Assembly (NCBI GenBank): GCA_020851015.1
Contig: JADZDN010000427.1
Location: forward strand, 1-6,208
Direction of reading: 5' to 3'
Origin: Alphaproteobacteria bacterium
Lineage (GTDB): Bacteria > Pseudomonadota > Alphaproteobacteria > JAEULC01
Length of the DNA stretch: 6,208 nt
The notes under the pieces are model-generated. The model was not told where the DNA came from and did not search any database. It saw only the letters and a program-made list of their open reading frames with translations. The position numbers and the translations under genes are program-made. Shown one piece after another: positions 1 through 6,208 of the stretch; within the stretch, counting starts at the first letter, position 1, and each line of letters begins with the position of its first letter.

Positions 1-1
1 G

Positions 2-1246
2 ATCCTGGTGCAGGTGATCTCGACCTGGGTGTTCTACGACCGGCACTGGTACACGATGACCAAGCGCCTGGCGCTGGGCGTCGCCGGCGACATCGCCATG
101 GCGATCGACCAGCGCGGCCTGGCGCGCGCCGATGCCGAGCGCGACCAGCTGGCGCAGCTGACGCAATGGCACACCGAGCTGCGCATCGATTTCCACAAGG
201 GCGAGATCCTGCCCAACCGGCCTTTCGTCGACCAGGTGGGCTCGCTCGACGACATCCTGCGCGACGCCATTCGCGACCGCGTGCGCCGCCCCTTTCTGCT
301 GGTCTGGCCCGAAAGCGGCGAGCGCGACATCGGGGTCCAGGTCCAGCTCGCCGACGGGGTGTTGGAGGTCACGGTCCCGCGTCAGCGCCTGTTCAGCTCG
401 ACCACCTACATTTTCATCCTGTGGATGGTCGGCTCTTCGCTGGTGCTGTTCGCCGTCGCCACCATCTTCATGCGCAACCAGGTGCGGCCGATCCGCCGGC
501 TGGCGGTGGCCGCCGACCTGTTCGGCAAGGGGCGCGACGTGCCGGATTTCCGCCTGGAAGGCGCGGTCGAGGTGCGCCAGGCGGCTTCCGCCTTCCTCGA
601 GATGCGCGACCGCATCCGCCGCCAGATCCAGCAGCGCACCGACATGCTGTCGGGCGTATCGCACGACCTGCGCACGCCCTTGACGCGCATGAAGCTGCAG
701 CTCGCGATGCTGGGCTCTTCGCCAGAGGTCGACGACCTGAAGACCGACGTCGCCGAGATGGAAACGATGATCGAGGGCTATCTCGCCTTCGCGCGCGGCG
801 AGGGCGGCGAGACGCCGGTCGCGACCGAGATCAACGAGCTTCTGGGCGACGTGGTCGCCGCCGCGCGGCGCGAGGGTACGCGCGTCGAGCTCGACGTGGA
901 CGGGGCGATCCAGCTTCCCGTTCGGCCGCAGGCGTTCCGCCGCTCGATCGGCAACCTGGTCGCCAATGCCGGGCGCTACGGCAAGCGGGTGTGGGTGTCG
1001 GCGGCGCGGCTCGACGACGCGGTGGAGATCCTGATCGACGACGACGGGCCGGGCATTCCGCCCGAGCAGCGCGAGGAGGTGTTCCGGCCGTTCTTCCGCC
1101 TGGAAAGCTCGCGCAATCCCGAGACCGGCGGCGTCGGCCTCGGCCTCACGATCGCGCGCGACGTGCTGCGCGGCCATGGCGGCGAGCTGACGCTCGACGA
1201 CAGTCCGCGCGGCGGCCTGCGCGCCTGCGTGCGCCTGCCCGCCTAG
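2..1246 (+). CDS. EnvZ-like sensor histidine kinase, 5' truncated by window edge
   Basis: Inner-membrane sensor kinase of a two-component system; it autophosphorylates a histidine and passes the phosphate to a response regulator, probably OmpR-type. The frame is open to the left edge, so the true start and most of TM1 are missing; the visible protein begins at the end of TM1 (ILVQVISTWVFYDRHW). A periplasmic sensing region of about 120 residues follows, then TM2 (nt ~401-472) and a HAMP linker. The HisKA motif is SGVSHDLRTPLTRMKLQL, with the phospho-accepting His at nt 662-664. The ATPase domain has the N box (NLVANAGRYGK, Asn at 965-967), a DDDGPGIP G1 box, FRPFFRLE F box and GGVGLGLTIARD G2 box, so it looks catalytically intact. 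The response regulator is presumably upstream, outside the window. It ends at TAG 1244-1246, overlapping the stop of the convergent sortase gene. Domain architecture is certain; the EnvZ label reflects type, not proven orthology, and the stimulus is unknown. Confidence 0.93.
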   Translation: MLVQVISTWVFYDRHWYTMTKRLALGVAGDIAMAIDQRGLARADAERDQLAQLTQWHTELRIDFHKGEILPNRPFVDQVGSLDDILRDAIRDRVRRPFLLVWPESGERDIGVQVQLADGVLEVTVPRQRLFSSTTYIFILWMVGSSLVLFAVATIFMRNQVRPIRRLAVAADLFGKGRDVPDFRLEGAVEVRQAASAFLEMRDRIRRQIQQRTDMLSGVSHDLRTPLTRMKLQLAMLGSSPEVDDLKTDVAEMETMIEGYLAFARGEGGETPVATEINELLGDVVAAARREGTRVELDVDGAIQLPVRPQAFRRSIGNLVANAGRYGKRVWVSAARLDDAVEILIDDDGPGIPPEQREEVFRPFFRLESSRNPETGGVGLGLTIARDVLRGHGGELTLDDSPRGGLRACVRLPA

Positions 1247-2028
1247 CCCGCCCGGGCGACGACCAGATAGCGCCAGGGCGTTCCCGGATCGATCGCGTCG
1301 AACGGCCAGCACGTCGCCAGCACCAGCCAGGCGCCGTCGTCCCGGATCTCGCCCGGCAGGGTTGCCGCATCCCGATGGACGATCTCGGCCTGCGTCACGC
1401 GGAAGCGGTGCACGCTGCCGTCCGCCGTCTCGATGCTCAGCACGTCGTTCATGCGCAGGTCCCGGAGGAACGCGAAATGCGTGTCGCGATGGCCGCTCAG
1501 CACGCTGACGCCGGCCTCGCCCGGCAGGGCCGTGCCGTCGATCCGCCCCGGGCCGAAGGCGAGCGTCCGGCCGCTGGCGCCGGACAGCACCATCTGGTCG
1601 ACCTGCAGCCGCGGCACCGTCAGCCGCGCCAGCGGAACCGTGTCGGCCCAGGGCCAGGGCCGCGGCGCCGGCGCGCCCGCCTGGCGCGCCGCCCAGGCCT
1701 GGTGGATCAGGACCTGCGCCACCAGCGCCTTGGCGTGGATGTAAAGCCCCTTGCCGAGAAACCCCGCGCCTGCCATCGCGAACACGATCGCGATGGCAAG
1801 GGCGGTGCGGTGAAGGCGGGACTCGGCGTTTAGTCTTTTGGTCCCCCCTCCCTTGGCGGGAGGGGGCCAGGGGGAGGGGATTCGGTGCGGGGGCGTCGGC
1901 GGGCGCGTTCCGGCATCGGCATTCTTCGCGGACCCATCGGTGCCCGCCTGCCCCCTCCCCCTATCCCCCTCCCGCAAGGGGAGGGGGGACAGGAGAGGGC
2001 AACCCGGCGACGCGAGCGTCTCGCTCAC
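1243..2028 (-). CDS. Class GN-type sortase (Gram-negative dedicated sortase)
   Basis: Membrane-anchored transpeptidase that should cleave the LPQTA signal of the protein encoded just upstream and fix it at the cell surface. As read from GTG 2028 it has 261 residues: an N-terminal tail, a TM helix (~76-95, ALAIAIVFAMAGAGF), then the sortase barrel. Catalytic residues are present: His180 in SVLSGHRDTHF (nt 1489-1491), Cys240 in LVLATCWPFD (1309-1311) and Arg253 in PWRYLVV (1270-1272). The start is chosen because GTG overlaps the upstream TGA as GTGA and has a GGAG Shine-Dalgarno (2035-2038) six bases away. No in-frame ATG/GTG/TTG lies between the palindromic repeat and the TM helix; later starts (GTG 1785, ATG 1776) would cut the helix. 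The consequence is that residues ~11-65 are encoded by a repeat element and are low-complexity Pro/Gly/Arg sequence. Family members are usually around 200 residues, so the extra length matches the insert. Sortase identity is very safe; the N-terminus is less so. Confidence 0.92.
   Translation of the reverse strand: MSETLASPGCPLLSPLPLREGDRGRGQAGTDGSAKNADAGTRPPTPPHRIPSPWPPPAKGGGTKRLNAESRLHRTALAIAIVFAMAGAGFLGKGLYIHAKALVAQVLIHQAWAARQAGAPAPRPWPWADTVPLARLTVPRLQVDQMVLSGASGRTLAFGPGRIDGTALPGEAGVSVLSGHRDTHFAFLRDLRMNDVLSIETADGSVHRFRVTQAEIVHRDAATLPGEIRDDGAWLVLATCWPFDAIDPGTPWRYLVVARAG
1841..1990. repeat. Palindromic repeat element inside the sortase 5' end
   Basis: Two 39-bp arms, 1841-1879 and 1952-1990, are inverted copies of each other with 35 of 39 positions identical, separated by 72 bp. 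Each arm is itself a hairpin: CCCCCTCCC (1844-1852) pairs perfectly with GGGAGGGGG (1858-1866), and the other arm has an equivalent stem. This build (small palindromes paired in opposite orientation around a spacer) resembles REP/BIME-type intergenic repeats, and C/G-tract palindromes of this kind are familiar from alphaproteobacterial genomes. Here it lies between the surface-protein stop and the conserved part of the sortase, and it is open in the sortase frame throughout. In the mRNA it could fold into a very stable structure. Confidence 0.85.
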
Positions 2029-2038
2029 GCAGCGCTCC
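2025..2038 (-). promoter_or_regulatory. GTGA stop/start overlap with Shine-Dalgarno, surface protein to sortase
   Basis: Reading the minus strand, GGAG (2038-2035), six bases, then GTGA: GTG (2028-2026) starts the sortase and TGA (2027-2025) ends the surface protein. This is the classic arrangement for translational coupling and the main argument for the GTG start. The site lies within the last codons of the upstream gene. Confidence 0.7.
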
Positions 2039-4316
2039 GCCGGCGGATCGCCACCAGGACGAACCCGCCGATCGCCAGCAGCAGTGCCCCGGTGATCATC
2101 AGCAACTCGGCGGGCGTCGCGGTCTGCGGCAGGCTGAGCGCCTGGCCGCCGAGCGACACGCCGATCGGCGCTGGCGCTGCGGCCGGCGCTGCGGCGGACG
2201 CGGCGGACGCGGGGGCTAGGCTGTGGGCACGCACCGCCGCGCTCTGGCGCAGCAGCGCGCCGGGCAGGGCGCCGTGGCGCTGGCCGGTCGGCTGCGGCAG
2301 CGCCGAAGGCTCGCCGAAGACCTTGTCGTAGGTCCAGCCCTTGGGCAGGTTGGTCGGCATCGCGCCGCCGGCGAGCGGCGCGTTCTCCGGCCGTGCCGGC
2401 GTGGCGTCGACGGCGACCAGGCTGGTGTATTTCGTCACCAGGTTGTGGCGCAGCGCCACCGCGATGGTCTGGGCGCGGATGTCCTCCGGCCTGGCGCCCA
2501 GGAACGCCAGGTCCTCCAGCGTCTCGACCTTGCGCCGCGCCCACAGCGCCGGCACGCCGGCCGGCGGGTCGTCGCCCGCCGCCAGCGCCAGTTCCTGGCG
2601 CCACGGCTTGCCGGCGATCTTGCCTGTGAGCGACACCGGCCCCGCGACCCCGTGCGGCAGGCGCGCCGCAACCACCACCGGCTCGCCCTCGTAGAGGTCG
2701 GGCAGGGGGTTGGGCAGGGCATCGACGTCGCGGCCCGGCCAGGCCACCGCCAAGTCGGTCACCGCGGGCCGCTCCAGCCGGCGGAACAGCCCGTCCATGC
2801 GCTCGGCCACCTGCTCGGGCTTGCCGATGAAGATGGCGCTGCCGCGCCCGACTTCCGCCGTCTTGCGCATGAAGTAGCCGTTGGGCGCCGAGCCGATGCC
2901 GACGGTGAACAGCCGCGTGTCGCCGAGCTTGGCGCGCACCTGGTCGAGCAGCGCGGCCTCGTCGCCCACCGCGCCGTCGGTCAGGAACACGACCTGGCGC
3001 AGGCGCGTCGGATCGATGTTGCCGTCGAGCGCGAGGTCGAGCGCCTGGCGCATCTCGGTGCCGCCCTCGGCTTTCAGCAGGTCGACCCAGGCCCGCGCGC
3101 GGTTGAGGAAGGCCGGCGTCGCGGGCTCGGCGCGGGCGAACAGGCGGCGCGCCTTGTTGTTGAACTCGATCACGTTGAAGCTGTCGGACGGCTTCAGCCG
3201 CGCCAGCGCCAGGTCGAGCGCCTGCTTGGCCTGGGCGATCGACTCGCCGTGCATCGAGCCCGAGGTGTCGATCACGAAGATGGCCTCGCGCAGCAGGCCA
3301 AAGGGCTCGGCCCCGGCGCTCGGCGGCATCACCGTCAGCAGGGCGTAGCGCCCGTCGCCCTCGGTCTCGGCGAAGATGCGCGCCAGCGGCTCGCTGGACG
3401 CGGCCGGCGACCATTCCAGTTCGAAGTCGCGATCGGCCGGCACGGCGCCGTCGGCCAGCGCGATGCGCCAGGCGCCGTCGCCGTCCTGGCGGCGGTCGAT
3501 CGCATGGAACGGGCTGTTGACGCCGGCGACCGGGAAGCCGGGATCGAGCCGCACCGCGATCTCCACGGGATTGATCGGGCCGAGCGCGGGGTCCAGCACG
3601 GGCGGGGTGATGCGATCGGCGTCGGGCACGCGCGGCGTCGGCGCCACGGCGCCGCCGCTCGCGATCAGCGCCGGGCCGGGGGCGATGTAGCGCGGGCCGA
3701 CCACCATCGGGAAGCGCAGGCGATAGGCGGAGCCGTCGCGCTCCACGGTCTGGGCGTAGCCAAGCCGCACCTCGATCTCCTCGCCCGGCGCGATATTCGC
3801 AACCGAGGCGGTGAAGATGTTCGCGCGCTCCTGCTCCACCAGGCTGGCGCGCTGGCCGGAATCGCGCGCCTGGTCGTATTCCTTCTTAGCCTGCTGGCGC
3901 TCGGCGACGCGGCCGTCGATCACGCGGTCGCCGACGACCATGCGCAGGCTGTCCACGGCCGCCGTCTCGGGCAGCGGGAAGACGTAGATGCCCTCCAGCC
4001 AGTCCGGCGACTTGTTCTTGAAGCGCTGCACCACGGCGACGCGGGCCGACACGCCGCCGACGCCGATCTCGACCTCGGTCGACAGCATCGGCACGGCGCG
4101 CCACAGGCCGCTGTCGCGCTCGCGGAACAGAAGCTCGCCGCGTCCCGCCTCGCCGGGCTTGCGGAAGACCTGCGCGGCGCCGGGCGCCGCCTGGGCCTGC
4201 GCCCAGGCGAGCGCGGCGAGGACCAGCAGCAGGGCGACCAGCGCGTTGAACGCTTGGCTGAGCAGGGCCGTGGCCGCGCTGGCGCGCCCGGCCGGACCCG
4301 ACGATGTCGAAGGCAT
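2025..4316 (-). CDS. Sortase-target surface protein with VIT and VWA domains and LPQTA signal
   Basis: A 763-residue exported surface protein matching the proteobacterial 'dedicated sortase target' family, which normally occurs beside its own sortase as here. Start ATG 4316-4314 has GGGGA (4325-4329) eight bases upstream and directly precedes a signal peptide (hydrophobic ~25-40, likely cleavage after AQA43); in-frame upstream ATGs would bury that signal. Order: VIT domain ~60-190 (EGIYVFPLPE, KKEYDQARDSG, ANIAPGEEIEV); a linker; VWA domain ~344-510 with an intact metal-binding MIDAS site (DTSGS from Asp350, Thr420 in GGTEM, Asp447 in LTDGAVGDE); a further region to ~690; an Ala/Pro linker ~690-718; LPQTA at 729-733 (nt 2118-2132); a TM helix ~738-757; tail RRRSAA. 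The C-terminal triad LPxT-helix-Arg is a canonical sortase signal with Ala in place of Gly. VIT plus VWA suggests metal-dependent adhesion or protein binding (inferred, as in inter-alpha-trypsin inhibitor heavy chains). The ligand is unknown. Confidence 0.93.
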   Translation of the reverse strand: MPSTSSGPAGRASAATALLSQAFNALVALLLVLAALAWAQAQAAPGAAQVFRKPGEAGRGELLFRERDSGLWRAVPMLSTEVEIGVGGVSARVAVVQRFKNKSPDWLEGIYVFPLPETAAVDSLRMVVGDRVIDGRVAERQQAKKEYDQARDSGQRASLVEQERANIFTASVANIAPGEEIEVRLGYAQTVERDGSAYRLRFPMVVGPRYIAPGPALIASGGAVAPTPRVPDADRITPPVLDPALGPINPVEIAVRLDPGFPVAGVNSPFHAIDRRQDGDGAWRIALADGAVPADRDFELEWSPAASSEPLARIFAETEGDGRYALLTVMPPSAGAEPFGLLREAIFVIDTSGSMHGESIAQAKQALDLALARLKPSDSFNVIEFNNKARRLFARAEPATPAFLNRARAWVDLLKAEGGTEMRQALDLALDGNIDPTRLRQVVFLTDGAVGDEAALLDQVRAKLGDTRLFTVGIGSAPNGYFMRKTAEVGRGSAIFIGKPEQVAERMDGLFRRLERPAVTDLAVAWPGRDVDALPNPLPDLYEGEPVVVAARLPHGVAGPVSLTGKIAGKPWRQELALAAGDDPPAGVPALWARRKVETLEDLAFLGARPEDIRAQTIAVALRHNLVTKYTSLVAVDATPARPENAPLAGGAMPTNLPKGWTYDKVFGEPSALPQPTGQRHGALPGALLRQSAAVRAHSLAPASAASAAAPAAAPAPIGVSLGGQALSLPQTATPAELLMITGALLLAIGGFVLVAIRRRSAA

Positions 4317-4335
4317 GGGAGGTGTCCCCTTGGTT

Positions 4336-4361
4336 GGCGCCGGGCGAAATTTCCCGGCGCC
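4336..4361. promoter_or_regulatory. Inverted repeat in the leader of the sortase-target gene
   Basis: GGCGCCGGG (4336-4344) and CCCGGCGCC (4353-4361) are perfect 9-bp inverted arms around the 8-base centre CGAAATTT. It ends 19 bases upstream of the ATG, just before the Shine-Dalgarno (4325-4329). It could be an operator or an RNA hairpin that modulates translation. With no U-run it is a poor terminator candidate. Which role applies cannot be told from sequence. Confidence 0.5.
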
Positions 4362-4439
4362 GATCATCCAAGCAGACGCCTGCGGCGGCGCGAGGCCGGC
4401 GCCAAGGCATTCCATCGCTAACTCTGGGGCGCGCGTCCT

Positions 4440-4456
4440 GGCATTACGGCAATGCC
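4440..4456. repeat. Short perfect inverted repeat GGCATT-N5-AATGCC
   Basis: GGCATT (4440-4445) and AATGCC (4451-4456) are perfect 6-bp arms around ACGGC. It overlaps the first unit of the tandem GGCAA array and sits about 125 bases upstream of the surface-protein start. Such a short dyad may bind a dimeric regulator, but chance is possible. Confidence 0.3.
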
Positions 4457-4480
4457 GGGGCAAGGCCGTGGCAAGGAGTT
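4448..4480. repeat. Three tandem 11-bp GGCAA repeats
   Basis: Units GGCAATGCCGG (4448-4458), GGCAAGGCCGT (4459-4469) and GGCAAGGAGTT (4470-4480) follow one another without a gap. The GGCAA core is invariant and the spacing is exactly one helical turn. OmpR-family regulators commonly bind direct repeats at about this period. The array lies 132-164 bases upstream of the sortase-target start, so an upstream control site is possible. It also overlaps the edge of the MarR-like remnant. Function is inference; the repeat itself is plain in the sequence. Confidence 0.4.
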
Positions 4481-4482
4481 AA

Positions 4483-4644
4483 CTAGCCGGCCTTGCGCGC
4501 TTCCGCGGCGCGCTTGGGCGTCGAGAGCGTCCATGTTGCGGTAGAGCTGGACCGGCATCCGCTTCAGCAGGCTGGCCTGCGGGCCGGATAAGCCGGCGTG
4601 TTGCGGTTCAGGAGATAGGGAAGGTCGTCGTCGAGCGGCTTCAT
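4483..4644 (-). pseudogene. Degraded MarR-family regulator remnant (internal deletion, frameshifts)
   Basis: ATG 4644-4642 is preceded by a strong AGGAGG three bases away, and the first codons read MKPLDDDLPYLLNR, resembling the N-terminus of MarR-type transcriptional regulators. The frame then turns to nonsense and stops at TGA 4566-4564. In another frame, sequence around 4590-4528 reads LSGPQASLLKRMPVQLYRNM, resembling the last helix of MarR proteins. The original frame is then regained as STPKRAAEARKAG, ending at TAG 4485-4483. MarR proteins are about 140-160 residues, so the winged-helix DNA-binding core is missing. The best reading is a deletion joining the two ends, plus compensating frameshifts. 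A genuine 26-residue product from the intact start is the alternative but seems unlikely. Attribution rests on short segments recalled from the family, so it is moderate at best. Confidence 0.45.
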
Positions 4645-4668
4645 GGTCCTCCTGCCGGACCGCGCCTC

Positions 4669-4749
4669 CTCATCCTTCGACAGGCTCAGGGAGGATTGGG
4701 TTCGTTCACGGCGAACAAGGTCCTCACCCTGAGCTTGTCGAAGGGTGAG
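4669..4749. repeat. Long inverted repeat (CCTTCGACA...TGTCGAAGG type)
   Basis: CCTTCGACAGGCTCAGGG (4674-4691) and CCCTGAGCTTGTCGAAGG (4727-4744) are inverted arms matching at 17 of 18 positions; pairing extends outward to 4669/4749 with one G-U. Inside is a smaller stem, GTTCG (4700-4704) with CGAAC (4712-4716). Palindromes of this CCTTCGACAAGCTCAGG kind are a familiar dispersed intergenic repeat in alphaproteobacteria. It lies between two gene remnants and may mark or have aided their decay. It could also fold as a bidirectional terminator-like hairpin. Confidence 0.8.
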
Positions 4750-4785
4750 CCGTGCCAAGCCGTCGCGAAGGCCGACCGCCCCTGC

Positions 4786-4885
4786 TCACATCGCCCGATC
4801 ATAGACCTCGCGGATCAACTGCGCGGGTGACCGCAAGGTGTTGGGGTAGCGGTTGTCGCTAAGGGTGAAATACCCCGAATTCCAT
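4786..4885 (-). pseudogene. N-terminal fragment of a luciferase-like flavin monooxygenase, frameshifted
   Basis: ATG 4885-4883 has a GGAGG Shine-Dalgarno six bases upstream and reads MEFGVF. One base later, in the next frame, it continues TLSDNRYPNTLRSPAQLI then REVYDRAM and meets TGA at 4788-4786. Removing a single T from the TTT at 4868-4870 rejoins the two pieces. The combined sequence strongly resembles the start of LLM-class (luciferase-like) flavin-dependent oxidoreductases, normally about 330-400 residues, in which it forms the first beta strand, loop and helix of the TIM barrel. Everything after residue ~32 is gone, and no further homologous sequence is seen between here and the palindrome at 4749. 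It is therefore a dead remnant. The MarR-like remnant lies downstream on the same strand, suggesting a former operon. Confidence 0.6.
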
Positions 4886-5083
4886 GCCGGCCCTCCCTAT
4901 CGGCCCGCGATGTCGAGGAGCCGTTCTGTCGTGCCAACCTGTATGCCAGCCGCCGTGACACTTCTGGGGCCGCCTGCGGAACGGCCTGATTTGGTTGGAC
5001 ACGCCAAGCAGGCCCGTGCGTTGATCGGCGTGGGGTTAGAAAACAAGCGGGTAGGGTCAACGTAACGTCTAAGGGGAGTTACG
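4886..5083. other. Upstream region of the PEP-CTERM gene; possible further gene tail on minus strand
   Basis: No intact gene is seen in this stretch. On the minus strand a frame ending TTERLLDIAGR at TAG 4899-4897 stops 11 bases before the start of the monooxygenase remnant, a spacing typical of operons, so it may be the tail of another eroded gene; I could not recognise a family. No convincing -35/-10 pair for the PEP-CTERM gene was found, although its promoter should lie here. Confidence 0.3.
5061..5083 (+). promoter_or_regulatory. Hairpin presenting the ribosome binding site of the PEP-CTERM gene
   Basis: CGTAAC (5061-5066) and GTTACG (5078-5083) are perfect 6-bp inverted arms. The loop, 5067-5077, contains AAGGGGA, the Shine-Dalgarno core, and the right arm ends directly against the ATG at 5084. 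In the mRNA the ribosome site would sit in the loop of a short stem, which could tune initiation. The fold is weak (six pairs), so its importance is uncertain. Confidence 0.4.

Positions 5084-6208
<1,125 letters not shown>

Noticed and set aside
2..1246. That the kinase is the specialised histidine kinase of the dedicated sortase cassette
   Set aside because: Those kinases are, from memory, much larger (around 700 residues). This one has an ordinary EnvZ-like layout and is convergent with the sortase operon, so a functional link is possible but not supported.
166..1833. 555-codon open frame on the + strand across the kinase and sortase
   Set aside because: Out-of-frame reading of the kinase that continues antisense through the sortase; very Arg/Ala/Pro-rich composition and no motifs.
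1841..1990. The palindrome as a rho-independent terminator between the surface protein and the sortase
   Set aside because: No T-run follows either arm in the direction of transcription, the build is that of a dispersed repeat, and the sortase is expected to be co-transcribed.
2280..2310. LPQPTG at residues 673-678 of the surface protein as a second sorting motif
   Set aside because: It is not followed by a hydrophobic helix and basic tail, and the spacing does not fit LPxTG; the real signal is LPQTA at 729-733.
2029..3414. Long open frame upstream of the sortase in the sortase frame, which would make a much larger protein
   Set aside because: It is a shifted reading of the surface-protein gene; the sortase proper begins at or after GTG 2028.
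2223..4421. 732-codon open frame on the + strand opposite the surface-protein gene
   Set aside because: Antisense shadow of a GC-rich gene: the opposite strand encodes a full signal peptide, VIT, VWA and sorting signal, while this frame gives Arg/Ala/Gly/His-rich sequence with no domain.

Overview
This is a GC-rich stretch of bacterial chromosome, most likely from an alphaproteobacterium. The evidence is the style of the class I aminotransferase at the right edge, the EnvZ-like sensor kinase at the left edge, frequent GTG starts, and two kinds of G/C-rich intergenic palindrome that look typical of that class. The genus cannot be fixed from the sequence alone.

Left part (1-4316). The 3' portion of an EnvZ-type sensor histidine kinase (+) converges on a two-gene minus-strand operon; the two stop codons share one CTAG. 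The operon is a Gram-negative 'dedicated sortase' pair. The upstream gene encodes a 763-aa secreted surface protein (signal peptide, VIT domain, VWA domain with intact MIDAS, Ala/Pro linker, LPQTA sorting motif, transmembrane helix, Arg tail). The downstream gene encodes its class GN-type sortase (His180, Cys240, Arg253). They overlap in a GTGA stop/start, so translation is probably coupled and the sortase anchors its neighbour. A 150-bp palindromic repeat lies inside the 5' end of the sortase reading frame without breaking it, adding about 55 low-complexity residues before the membrane anchor.

Middle (4317-5083). This is mostly leader and gene remains. Upstream of the surface protein are a 9-bp-arm inverted repeat and three tandem 11-bp GGCAA units. 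Further right, on the minus strand, is what looks like an eroded operon: a MarR-like regulator reduced to its two ends, and the first ~30 codons of a luciferase-like flavin monooxygenase with a 1-nt frameshift. A second palindromic repeat sits between them.

Right part (5084-6208). A complete 192-aa PEP-CTERM protein (+) is followed by the 5' 428 nt of an aspartate aminotransferase-like gene with a candidate promoter. Two substrates for two different surface-sorting systems (sortase/LPxT and exosortase/PEP-CTERM) therefore lie within 1 kb of each other.
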